The notes under the pieces are model-generated. The model saw only the letters and a program-made list of their open reading frames with translations, searched no databases and was not told the DNA's origin. DNA of 64,000 nucleotides from Desmonostoc muscorum LEGE 12446 (GTDB lineage: Bacteria > Cyanobacteriota > Cyanobacteriia > Cyanobacteriales > Nostocaceae). Below are positions 18,086 through 26,727 of this stretch, piece by piece (within the stretch, counting starts at the first letter, position 1; each line of letters starts with the position of its first letter). The position numbers were made by a program, and so were the translations under genes. Location of the stretch: contig NZ_JADEXS020000002.1 in assembly GCF_015207005.2 (NCBI RefSeq), forward strand, positions 124,001 to 188,000, written 5' to 3'.

Positions 18086-20311
18086 ATGTACCAAGAAAAT
18101 TTCGGGGCAGATTTTGATAACAAGCCCCAATTAAGCCTTTCACAGCCTTCAAAAAAGAAAATCAAACCCCACCTGCCCGCCGAATCCGTGGGTAAACGCT
18201 ACGTAGAGCGCTTTTGGCATCCATTTGGGGCGATAATTGCCCCTTCTTTAGTAGAAGGTGCAAAACCAGCATGGCGCACCATTGACTATTACCTCCAACC
18301 CTCCCAACTGTGGAAACTGCACCAAGACGAGTCAAAACTAGTAGGTCTGCGCTTTGACAACACAACACGTTACGCCACAATCGATTTAGACCTAGAAGGC
18401 GACTACCATAACATTGAATCCATAAATCGGATCAAAGCGGTGCTAGAGGACATCGGCATAGTCGATATCATTATCCTCCAGTCCAGCTTTAGTGGTGGCT
18501 ATCACCTAATCCTAACCTTTGCTTCCTCCCTGCCCACCTTTCCCCTAGCCTGCGCCCTAGAGATTACCTTGAGAAATGCAGGCTTTATACTGCGTCTTGG
18601 ACACCTAGAAATCTTCCCCAACACCAAACCATATAGTGCCAAACAAATAACCAACTACAAAGCCATCCGTTGCCCCATGCAACCGGGTAGCGGGTCATTT
18701 TTACTTAATGACGACCTGCAAGCAATTAGTGACTCAGTTTCTATCTTCCTCGACCATTGCGATCGCGCCGCAAGTCGGCAAGATTTAACCAAACTCAAAC
18801 GGGTAGCGAACAAAGCCAAAAAACAAATTTCACGGGAGAGATATCGTAAGCAAGAATCTGCTGACGTTGCCCAGTGGCGTGCCAACTGGGAAGAAATCAT
18901 CACCACAGGCTGGACAGGAAAAGGACAAACAAACACCCTCTTACAAATCTTTGTAGGCTACGGAATCGTCTTTTTAGACTTAGAGAGTGATAAATTAGTC
19001 GAATTTTGCCTTACTACCGCAATGAACGCCCCCGGCTACAGCCAATATTGCCGACACCAACACGAAATCGAAGCTAGGGTGCGACATTGGGTAGAATCCA
19101 CAATTCGCAACAAATGGTACAGCGCCTACATTAGTTATCCCGAAAGGCTGTTGGGTACATTCGCCAACACCTTTGCAGAAGCCATAGCAGGCATTAGCAG
19201 CATCCATAAACCCAAAGATAACGTAATCCCATTTGACCGTCGTAAGCAACAGAACTGGGAACGCAGCCAACAAGCCCAACAACGCATTCAGATAGTGGTA
19301 AGGGCAATAGAGTGGGATAGAGGGTTGCCAGTAGGGGCTACTGAACGAGGGAAAGCGATACGTGCTGAGTACAAGTGTCGCTTTCACAAAACTATCTCAC
19401 AAGAGACACTACAAAAACATTTGCATTTGTGGCATCCTACACGCTACATCTTAGATCCGTGGGCAGAAAATAGCTCAAACCCTTATCAATCAAGCAATGA
19501 CGGGCAATTTAATAGCTTTCAAAACTCATTTGCAAAACAGAGTGCTGAAAACCCTTATCAAATCGAGAATTACGGTCATTATTTTTATATGAAGGTTTTT
19601 TGTAACTGCTTACCGCCTGCTGCCGATGCCCCTACAGGGCAGCAGGCGGTAGCAATCTTTGAAGAAGTTGCTGTGTCTGAAGGGGAATTGTTTGTACCAC
19701 AGGTACAAGATGAATCTGAGGAAATTAATACTAATTTCAAAGAATTGAATTTATTACAACCAGAAGATTTGTCTTTAACTTCAGGTGCCAATAATTCTGA
19801 TAATTCATCAGTTTCTTCAAATATTATACAATTAGCTGAAAACGTTAATCAAAGTACTTCAGATAAGGATTTTAAATACCTTTCTAACCCCAGCGCGGCT
19901 GAAAATTACAATAACAAAAACTTATTGATCAATTCTGCCAGTATTCCGTTTACTGCATCTACACCTGCAATTGTGCCGTCTGAAACCTCACAAAAAGCCG
20001 AAGTTAGCGAGCAAAGTACACCTTCAGGCGACTCAGCAGCCGCTCTCGCTTTGGCAGAACTGAAGAAACTGACTAAGTTGCGACTCCAAGCAGCATCCCA
20101 CGCCAAACGTGTAGCTAGAGAGTATTGCCTAATTGCGCGACGCTTGATAGGAGGCAGGGAACGCGAAAGACTGGAGCAGAGTGCCAAAATGCAATTCTAT
20201 CTCGATTCAGGTAACAAAACCCTAATTGCAGAAGCCAACGAGTGGGCAGCTGCTAATCCTGGGTACCTACCGTTTTCGTTGGAGTTAGCGTTTCAAGAAG
20301 GTGAGACGTGA
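18086..20311 (+). CDS. Primase-type (AEP superfamily) plasmid replication protein
   Basis: 741 aa. The N-terminal part carries AEP-like motifs: ATIDLDLEG (DxD, near residue 100), SSFSGGYHLIL (sGxH) and a following LEIFPNTK. This pattern is found in primase/polymerase-type Rep proteins of cyanobacterial plasmids. A helical middle region (about 230-460) follows, then a low-complexity linker rich in Ser/Asn (about 470-640) and a basic helical tail (LKKLTKLRLQAASHAKRVAREY). A perfect 14-bp inverted repeat lies in the coding sequence at 19611-19651, near the start of the linker. An in-frame ORF continues past the TGA to 21088. Role in initiation is inferred. Confidence 0.72.
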   Translation: MYQENFGADFDNKPQLSLSQPSKKKIKPHLPAESVGKRYVERFWHPFGAIIAPSLVEGAKPAWRTIDYYLQPSQLWKLHQDESKLVGLRFDNTTRYATIDLDLEGDYHNIESINRIKAVLEDIGIVDIIILQSSFSGGYHLILTFASSLPTFPLACALEITLRNAGFILRLGHLEIFPNTKPYSAKQITNYKAIRCPMQPGSGSFLLNDDLQAISDSVSIFLDHCDRAASRQDLTKLKRVANKAKKQISRERYRKQESADVAQWRANWEEIITTGWTGKGQTNTLLQIFVGYGIVFLDLESDKLVEFCLTTAMNAPGYSQYCRHQHEIEARVRHWVESTIRNKWYSAYISYPERLLGTFANTFAEAIAGISSIHKPKDNVIPFDRRKQQNWERSQQAQQRIQIVVRAIEWDRGLPVGATERGKAIRAEYKCRFHKTISQETLQKHLHLWHPTRYILDPWAENSSNPYQSSNDGQFNSFQNSFAKQSAENPYQIENYGHYFYMKVFCNCLPPAADAPTGQQAVAIFEEVAVSEGELFVPQVQDESEEINTNFKELNLLQPEDLSLTSGANNSDNSSVSSNIIQLAENVNQSTSDKDFKYLSNPSAAENYNNKNLLINSASIPFTASTPAIVPSETSQKAEVSEQSTPSGDSAAALALAELKKLTKLRLQAASHAKRVAREYCLIARRLIGGRERERLEQSAKMQFYLDSGNKTLIAEANEWAAANPGYLPFSLELAFQEGET
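19611..19651. repeat. 14-bp perfect inverted repeat inside rep
   Basis: TACCGCCTGCTGCC (19611-19624) and its exact inverse (19638-19651) around a 13-nt loop. It is strongly GC-rich in an AT-rich gene and is translated as part of the linker, suggesting insertion of a small palindromic element that kept the frame. Confidence 0.8.
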
Positions 20312-21088
20312 TGGCTGAATTTCACAGGTGAGAGTGATTTGGATGCCTATACGGTATTGAGCCGAGATACAAGTAAAAAGCAGCAAGATGGTCTGAAAAG
20401 CCTTGCTGTATATAAGTTGGAGCGTTTTTGTAGCGAAAGTAGGATTTTGCCTGAAGATACTTGCAGTCTCAAGGTCAATAATTGCTTTTCGCCTACCAAA
20501 GAGAATTATAAATACTCTGTGGTAGGATGCTCTCAATTTGGCTACAAACCTTTCTATACAAGAGTTGTAGACAATGAAAGGCAAAAGATGGTCAAAGTCC
20601 TTGCTGTAAAACCTGTAAATAAAATTAATAAATACTCCTGTTTTTGTATTGATAATGACACAGAATCTATTCACCGAGAAAAGGATTTAGTTACAAAATC
20701 AAAACTAGTTAGTAGTTTAGGCGATCGCAAATTTGTCCACCAGTCAGGGTTGCAATTTGATATTGACACAAATTCTAAATCTTTGGTTGATGATACTGTC
20801 ACAGAATCAAAATCTAGTTTAGGAGAATCCTTATCCCAGCTACAGAAACAGCAAGATTTATCGGCTGAAGTTGAAAATGATACAGAATCAAAGCTTGCTA
20901 ATTTTGATATTGTCACAGAATCAAATTTGCTAGAGATTAGTCAGGCTACTCCCGACTTTTTTCCTGATCTAGCCCTTGCACTAAAAAACGCAAAAACTAT
21001 CCTGACAGCAAAAAAGTCAGCCCGAGAATCAATTGCCCGATTACTGTCAAAACTTTACTCATCTCAGGTAAAAGCAGATGATCTTTAA
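20312..21088 (+). CDS. In-frame ORF directly after the rep stop codon
   Basis: The frame of the Rep gene stays open after its TGA (20309-20311) through to 21088. There is no ATG with a ribosome site near the start; the earliest start-like codon is a TTG at 20339, and the first internal ATGs are around 20588. The product contains repeated VTESK/DTESK units and ends in a helical stretch (SARESIARLLSKLYSSQV). It is either an eroded C-terminal extension of Rep, a readthrough product, or a separate gene. Function unknown. Confidence 0.45.
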   Translation, partial: WLNFTGESDLDAYTVLSRDTSKKQQDGLKSLAVYKLERFCSESRILPEDTCSLKVNNCFSPTKENYKYSVVGCSQFGYKPFYTRVVDNERQKMVKVLAVKPVNKINKYSCFCIDNDTESIHREKDLVTKSKLVSSLGDRKFVHQSGLQFDIDTNSKSLVDDTVTESKSSLGESLSQLQKQQDLSAEVENDTESKLANFDIVTESNLLEISQATPDFFPDLALALKNAKTILTAKKSARESIARLLSKLYSSQVKADDL

Positions 21089-21145
21089 CTCTTGTTCAGT
21101 CGCTAGGGTAGAACACAAAAATTTACTTAATTTGAGGTCTAATTT

Positions 21146-21826
21146 ATGACCACTAACCAAATACAGGCTGCTATCTACGCTCGGGTTTCTACAGAACAGC
21201 AAACAGAAACTCAGACAGTCGCTAGTCAATTAGCTGCCCTTCGCTTGAGGGTAGCAGCAGATGGGTTAAAACTATGTGAAGAACTGACCTTTATCGATGC
21301 AGGGTATAGTGGAGCAACGCTGGTACGTCCGGCATTAGAACGTTTGAGGGACTTGGCTTTTGCTAATGGAAACGTCTTTATATGGAATATCAACGCCGAG
21401 GGCAGGAACCGACTTCAGCTGTTCAGGAAAATATTAAGACAAAAGAATCTCAAATTGCCAAGCTACGCCGGGGTATTGCACGGCTGATTGATAGCTATGC
21501 TGAGGGTCTTATTGAAAAAAACGAATTTGAGCCAAGGATTCATAAAATCAAAGAACGAGTTGCAATTTTAGAAGCTCAGGTGAAAAATCTTAATGATGAG
21601 GCAACCCTAAACCGGGAACTAAGACTGATTATTGGTCGGTTGGAGGAGTTTTCCTCTAAAGTCATCAACAACCTTGACTCAATAGAATGGAATAGCCAAC
21701 GAGAAATTATTCGCTTGTTAGTAAAGCGAGTTGAGGTGGATACTGAACAGGTAAATGTGGTTTTTCGGGTCGGGGAAGTTTCTGATGTCCCAAAGTCTGA
21801 ATCAGAAAGTTTGCAAGATTGTAGGA
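21146..21826 (+). pseudogene. Large serine recombinase, internally deleted and frameshifted
   Basis: The start encodes the resolvase catalytic domain (IYARVSTEQQTETQT with the nucleophile Ser, then FIDAGYSGATLVRPALERLRDL). After about residue 75 the sequence jumps to the far C-terminal coiled-coil region in another frame (KLRRGIARLIDSYAEGLIEKNEFEPRI through VVFRVG). The middle of the protein, several hundred residues in the family, is missing. The gene end runs straight into a group II intron fragment at about 21820. It cannot make an active recombinase. Confidence 0.85.
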
Positions 21827-22639
21827 GGGGTATGCAGCCCAGTACTTGCCAACGTTGCCCTACATGGAATAGAAGCCATACATAAATCTGTGAGATACGC
21901 AGATGACATGGTTTTTATTTTTAAAAAAGGTGACAACCAAGCAAAAGTTCTTGATGAAATTATAGAATTTTTGCGTATTAGAGGTCTAAATATTAAGACA
22001 GCAAAGACCCGATTTGTGTCCGCGACTCACGGATTTAATTTTCTAGGTTGGAATTTCATTGTCCAGCAAAACGGAAAGTTTAGATGTACGCCCTCAGAGG
22101 AGAACTATTTAACATTCCGTAAGAAAGTTAAAGCCATAGTCAACAACTCGAATTATGGTGCTTTAGTTAAAGCTGAAAAACTTTCATCCATAATTAGGGG
22201 ATGGAGAAACTACCACCGTTACTGTAAGATGGATGGTTCAAGATTCTCATTGTGGTTTACCCGTTTGAGAACATGGAATGTCTTTAATAAAGAACCCAAA
22301 CTTAACCGCCATCAAACGGATGCTTTAATAGATAAAGCATTCCCAGCAGTACCATATTCAGAAAACAAACACATCATGGTTAAGGGGAATGCCTCCCCAT
22401 TTAATGGTGACATTGTTTACTGGAGTAAAAGAGAATCCAAACACTACGATGGGATAACAGCCAAAGTTTTAATCAAACAAGACCATAAGTGTGGGTATTG
22501 CGGTCTTCGGTTCATAGACGGTGAAGATATACATCTCCATCACATTGATGACAACCACAATAATTGGAAATCCCAAAATATGATGGCAGTACATCAATCC
22601 TGTCACCAATATATCCACATGAGCAAAAGGGATACTTAA
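21820..22639 (+). pseudogene. Group II intron reverse transcriptase/maturase-HNH fragment
   Basis: Homology starts at GGVCSPVLANVALHGIE (RT block 5). It includes the catalytic YADD, then a maturase/thumb region (KLSSIIRGWRNYHRYC) and a C-terminal HNH endonuclease with zinc-ligand Cys pairs (CGYCGLRF, HLHHIDDNH, CHQYIH). Blocks RT0-RT4 are missing. The frame is open back to 21755, but the upstream residues come from the recombinase DNA in another frame. The retained HNH domain looks intact, but the reverse transcriptase cannot work. Confidence 0.85.
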
Positions 22640-22725
22640 GATTGTCGGGAGCCGGATACACGGAAACGGGTATGTCCGGTTCTAAATGGGAGGGGCGGGA
22701 GATAATACTCCCCCTCGACCTAACT
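21820..22725 (+). mobile_element. 5'-truncated group II intron
   Basis: Only the 3' part remains: from RT block 5 of the intron-encoded protein to domains V and VI. Domain V is visible at 22649-22682 (GAGCCGG...GGAAAC...CCGGTTC), and domain VI at about 22686-22717 (AGGGGCGGGAG...CTCCCCCT) with a bulged A region. The 3' end is near 22720-22725 and abuts a transposase remnant read on the opposite strand. The 5' ribozyme domains are absent, so it cannot splice. Confidence 0.82.
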
Positions 22726-22732
22726 CAATACC

Positions 22733-22846
22733 AAGATGTTTAAAATTTTCAAATGTCCTCACTTCTGGAAACAAATCTCTATAGGCATCGCAGTACTGAT
22801 CTACCACGGTGATCGTGGAGGTAGCTGTTCTTGAACCCAATTAAAT
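22733..22846 (-). pseudogene. IS701-type transposase N-terminal remnant
   Basis: The minus strand encodes RTATSTITVVDQYCDAYRD followed by LFPEVRTFENFKHL, matching the N-terminus of cyanobacterial IS701-family transposases. A stop lies just upstream and the intron 3' end interrupts the other side. It marks the site the group II intron fragment borders. Confidence 0.6.
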
Positions 22847-22866
22847 ACCCTTGCTAAGTTAAACTC

Positions 22867-23061
22867 TTAGTAATTAATTATACTCTCATGAGAGTAATAA
22901 AAGAGCGTTAATACGTAAACTTGCCAAATCTGCGTCACAAAAGGCAACATACCCACAATTAACATTCTGAATATGTGGGTAACAACCATGATTTTCTTAC
23001 GGTCGAGGCGGTCTGCGATCGCACTGCTCACTTTCATCATTTGGTTTAATTTTACAGGCAA
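22867..23061 (-). pseudogene. MFS transporter fragment
   Basis: AIADRLDRKKIMVVTHIFRM and LIVGMLPFVTQIWQVYVLT is the conserved loop 2-3 region of major facilitator exporters (the D-R-x-x-R/K motif plus a membrane helix). Only about 45 residues remain, then the frame ends at 22867. It overlaps the 5' part of the cupredoxin frame on the other strand, so it shows where a rearrangement cut both genes. Confidence 0.6.
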
Positions 23062-23809
23062 CGTTACTTTAGCGCTGATTACAACAGCCGGTCTGGGGTT
23101 AATCGGACTAGAAATCTGGTGGTTTCTCCTAAGTAAACCAAAGTCCCAAAAAGCCGAAGCACATGATGGTATTCAATAAGTTGGCATTACTGTAGATGGA
23201 GGCTATGAACCTAGTCAAATTCTAGTCAATGTCGGTCAAAGAGTCCGCCTTAATTTCCTACGCCGTGACCCTAGTAGTTGTCTTGAAGAAATACGCCTAC
23301 CTGATTTCCATATCGCCAAAAACCTACCACTCAACGAAGTCACATCCATTGAGTTCACATCTGACAAACCAGGTACTTATACTTTCAACTGTGGTATGAA
23401 TATGTTCCGAGGAGTGATAGAATTTCAACCTCCTGACTCGACTGCAAAAGCAACCCCAGTAACTACTACTCAACAGAGCCAAGCAGAGCTTTCTTTGCCT
23501 ACAAAGTCAGCAACAAAAGCAGCGAAAACACCAGAAGGTACTCAAGAAGCGACTGTTACGGTTGAAAAGGGTTACAAACCGGAACGAGTAATTGTAGAGG
23601 TAGGACAACCAGTAAGATTGGACTTCCAACGTCACAATTTGAGCAAGTGCTTTGATAAGTTGCTCATGCCGGACTTTGACTTAGCGATTAACCTTGTTCC
23701 TAACCAAACCACTTCAGTAGAGTTTACTCCTAAGTACCCTGGTGAATATCAGTTCACCTGCGGTATGAAAATGTATCGTGGTGTTGTGGAAGTAAAGCCT
23801 GCCACATAA
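22973..23809 (+). pseudogene. Two-domain cupredoxin protein broken by one in-frame TAA
   Basis: A hydrophobic anchor (ITTAGLGLIGLEIWWFLLSKPK) is followed by TAA at 23177-23179. The same frame then encodes two cupredoxin-like repeats: VDGGYEPSQILVNVGQRVRL...FNCGMNMFRG, and VEKGYKPERVIVEVGQPVRL...FTCGMKMYRG. Each has the Cys...Met type ligands. The frame is otherwise open from 22973 to 23809. The first 20 codons overlap MFS-type DNA on the other strand, so the true 5' end is probably lost. Such proteins bind copper or similar metals at the membrane. An internal ATG at 23396 could still start the second domain. Confidence 0.8.
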
Positions 23810-23848
23810 TCCAATAGCAAATAATTAGCAAGATGATCCTGTTCTCAC

Positions 23849-23880
23849 TTGACTCTCCAGCTAACTGGAAAGTTTAAGAT
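23849..23880 (+). promoter_or_regulatory. Orphan MerR/CueR-type promoter
   Basis: TTGACT (-35, 23849-23854) and TAAGAT (-10, 23875-23880) are separated by 20 bp. The spacer holds the dyad CTCTCCAG-ctaa-CTGGAAAG, the form used by MerR-family activators such as CueR. The first ATG behind it is followed at once by a stop, so the regulated gene seems lost. The cupredoxin and MFS remnants next door support a metal context. Confidence 0.65.
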
Positions 23881-24355
23881 AAAGTAAATACATTTATATG
23901 GCATAAGAACAGCTGGTCAAACCTGTGAGGGTCGTTGCAATACTCTAAACCTTCTCTGGGTAACATCTGGGCAATCTAAGTCTGGTGAATTCTTTGGAAT
24001 GCAATAAATCTGGGTAAGCAGAGTCGCAGCTATTCTGTTGCTGTCCTTGAGTTGGCACTAAAGTTGCCCGTTGAGCAGTTTTGTGCCGGAAGTCCCAAGG
24101 CATTCCAGAAAGCAGCAGTAGAAATACTGCAACAATGGTAGCTTTGTTCGTTATTTTATGTAATTTTACTGTTTAAATAGTATTATAAAAAACTTAACAT
24201 TTTATATTAGTTCGTAAGCTAGATCAGTTCTACAAGTTTAAGATACTTCCCGTAATACGTAAATAAAAAGTGTAATTCCGTAGCTACTTTGCTTCATTAC
24301 CTCTAACTTGCATACTCCGATAGTTATGTATAGTTGAACACTAGTATTAATTTTT
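23881..24355. other. Gene-remnant region
   Basis: One plus-strand fragment with protein-like character reads VAVLELALKLPVEQFCAGSP then KAFQKAAVEILQQW and stops at 24141. It has no start. I do not recognise it. The rest (24142-24355) is AT-rich and featureless. Confidence 0.35.
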
Positions 24356-24631
24356 ATGAGAGAAGCTATTCCAAAAGAAAAGACATATTTAGTTTACAGC
24401 TTAGGGCAGAGGATGCTACGCCAAGCTCTAGAACAGGATAAACAAACCATCAGCAATCAGTTGGGCAAGCCGACTGCCACTCCTACTCTCCGTTGGGTAT
24501 TTCAATGTTTCATATCGATTCATCTATTAACGATCTCTGACGTTAAACAGATTGCTAATCTTACCGATGAACGACGTTGGATTCTCCAGTTTCTCGGTGC
24601 TCCTTGCCGAAAATATTATCTATTGACCTGA
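24356..24631 (+). pseudogene. IS1634-type transposase C-terminal fragment
   Basis: About 91 codons ending LRWVFQCFISIHLLTISDVK, ANLTDERRWILQFLG, KYYLL. This is the C-terminus of IS1634-family transposases (the RWVFQxFxxIHL signature). The catalytic core is missing and no inverted repeats are visible. Confidence 0.65.
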
Positions 24632-24786
24632 TAGACCTGTGGAATGTAGGTTGAAGCTGAAAATTTTTTGAGTATTTTTCTGGAATTAGAAGAAGCGAAT
24701 TTGAAGTTAACTCATGAACTTTTTGTACTGACTTTGAGTTGTTTTATGTAGGAGTGGCAGTAAGGATAAGTAAAAGGGGCTTAATA

Positions 24787-24914
24787 CAGGGCAAACACAT
24801 CTAAAGTATAAGAATCCTTTAATAGCAAGGGTTTGGGTCTTTGATGATTCAGGCGATTTTTTCATCAATATCCTTGTCCAGCAAGGGTTTGAGAAATCGC
24901 GTGCGTTTGCCCTG
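24787..24914. mobile_element. 128-bp MITE with 10-bp target duplication
   Basis: Ends are CAGGGCAAACACA (24787-24799) and, inverted, CAGGGCAAACGCA (24902-24914), 12/13 identical. It is flanked by the direct repeat GGGCTTAATA at 24777-24786 and 24915-24924. The ends match those of the ISAs1-type element at 47047-48861, so that transposase could move it. No gene inside. Confidence 0.88.
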
Positions 24915-24968
24915 GGGCTTAATAGCCGTATTAAATATAAATATCTCTGAAAGTTTTGCATCATTAAT

Positions 24969-26203
24969 CAGGACTTACGCAACTGGCACAATGCGATCGC
25001 TAACAAATAGTACTAAAGTACTATAAAAATGCAGATGAAATGAACTAGAGTACAAATGTAAATTGTTCCTTTTCACACCAAATTTTTGGGCTGCTGCTCA
25101 GGCTACTGTAACGAATACTTTTGAATATGAAGTTTACTAAATTAGATTATTGCCAGTATCTACTTAGTAGCCAAATTAATTATACCATTACCAATTTGGC
25201 AGAGCATTTAGAGAGTATTAGCCATGATACAATTAACTATTATTTGAAAAGAGAAAAATTAACACCTCGTTTACTATGGGATAACGTGAAAGAGGTAGTT
25301 GAGCCTGATGACAATGGTTACATAATATTTGATGATAGCATTTTAGATAAAAGGTATTCTGAAGAAATAGAAATAGTCAGAAGACAATATAGTGGTAATG
25401 AGCATGGTGTCCTTAAAGGCATTGGCGTAGTTAGCTGCGTGTATGTCAACCCTACACTTCAAAGATTTTGGGTCATAGATTATCGAATTTTTAATCCTGA
25501 TGTCGATGGCAAAACCAAGATAGACCATGTGAAAGACATGCTCCAAAGCCTTGTGTATCATAAGCTTTTACCATTTGATACTGTTTTGATGGATACATGG
25601 TATGCGGTACACAGTTTAATGCTATATATTGATAGCTTAGACAAAATTTATTATTGCCCTTTAAAAGACAATCGGTTAGTTGATGATACATTTGGTCAAG
25701 CAAAATATAAACGTATTGAATTATTAGAATGGAGTCAAGAAGAATTAGATTGTGGTAAGATAATCAAAATTAAAGGGTTCCCAGCTAATAAAAAAGTGAA
25801 ACTATTCCGGGTTACTGTTTCTACCAACAGAACGGATTATGTCGCAACTAACGATTTATCTCAAAGTTCCACGGATGTTGTACAAGAGGTGTGTAAAATT
25901 CGTTGGAAAATCGAGGAGTTTCACAGAGAAATTAAACAATTAACTGGGATTGAATTTTGCCAATGTCGGAAAGCTAGGCTTCAAAGAAATCATATCGCTT
26001 GTGCAATGTTAGTTTGGGTTAGGTTAAAGAATTTAGCCTATACAACTGGTCAAACTATTTATCAAATCAAGCATAACTTGCTTTCTAATTATTTAATTCA
26101 GCAACTGAAACGCCCAAGTATTCTTATGTGCTTGGTTTGATTTAAATTGTCGCCTGTCAGGGCTGCGCCCTGCCCGCTATTTGTGCCAGTTGCGTAAGTC
26201 CTG
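24969..26203 (+). mobile_element. IS701-type insertion sequence, complete
   Basis: 32-bp perfect inverted repeats at 24960-24991 and 26181-26212 contain AGGACTTACGCAACTGGCAC. Part of this symmetry may be the target: with TTAA taken as a 4-bp target duplication, the element is 24969-26203 and the empty site is ATCATTAATGAT. The exact boundary is ambiguous by a few bases. Contains one intact transposase gene. Confidence 0.8.
25127..26140 (+). CDS. IS701-family transposase, intact
   Basis: 337 aa from ATG 25127 (a TTG two codons earlier is possible). Visible DDE-type residues: IIFDDSILDKRYS (first Asp), TVLMDTWYAV (second Asp) and the KIRWKIEEFHREIKQLTGIEFCQ Glu region. The C-terminal RNHIACAMLVWVRLKNLA is characteristic of this cyanobacterial group. 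Flanking perfect inverted repeats suggest recent activity. Confidence 0.85.
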   Translation: MKFTKLDYCQYLLSSQINYTITNLAEHLESISHDTINYYLKREKLTPRLLWDNVKEVVEPDDNGYIIFDDSILDKRYSEEIEIVRRQYSGNEHGVLKGIGVVSCVYVNPTLQRFWVIDYRIFNPDVDGKTKIDHVKDMLQSLVYHKLLPFDTVLMDTWYAVHSLMLYIDSLDKIYYCPLKDNRLVDDTFGQAKYKRIELLEWSQEELDCGKIIKIKGFPANKKVKLFRVTVSTNRTDYVATNDLSQSSTDVVQEVCKIRWKIEEFHREIKQLTGIEFCQCRKARLQRNHIACAMLVWVRLKNLAYTTGQTIYQIKHNLLSNYLIQQLKRPSILMCLV

Positions 26204-26274
26204 ATTAATGATAAATAGTTCCGACCTCTTCTACTCTTGTTATTTCAAATTTAAGGAGGTAAATAAATTCTCAA

Positions 26275-26475
26275 ATGGAGCCAAAACAGTCCGTTTATTC
26301 ATTTGATCAACAATTAAAGCTTTGCCAGCTTCAAACTGAAGTAGATTATCTATTGCAGCAAATGCTGGAAATAAAGCAAAATCTATGCTTATTAGATCAG
26401 AATCCTGCCTTGCAGAGCAATCATGGTAGAGAACAAATAAAATCAAAGATTTGCAAAAATAATAGTTTTTCCTAA
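26275..26475 (+). CDS. Possible 66-aa coiled-coil small protein
   Basis: The product (MEPKQSVYSFDQQLKLCQ...) is mainly helical and charged. AAGGAGGT lies at 26253-26260, 14 nt from the ATG, which is too far for efficient use. It is in front of the biosynthetic cluster on the same strand, but nothing links it to synthesis. The remaining stretch 26476-26727 is the cluster's leader and shows no other gene. Confidence 0.3.
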   Translation: MEPKQSVYSFDQQLKLCQLQTEVDYLLQQMLEIKQNLCLLDQNPALQSNHGREQIKSKICKNNSFS

Positions 26476-26727
26476 TTGTTACTATGTGCGATGTCAAGAG
26501 CGAAGCATTAGAAATACTAACCAGAATATGGAATGTAAAGATTCCGTGACGAAGAAGCAGCTTGTGCATAAAATTGAAAATCAAATCAGATGAATATAAA
26601 AAGAAGCATTACCATTCTTTTATTTGCGTGTATAAAGGTATAACCTCTTTTACGAAGAAAAAACTTTAACCGCAATTATTGGTGGTAAAAATTTATACTA
26701 AAATTACTGTGATCTTTAAGGAGTGTA

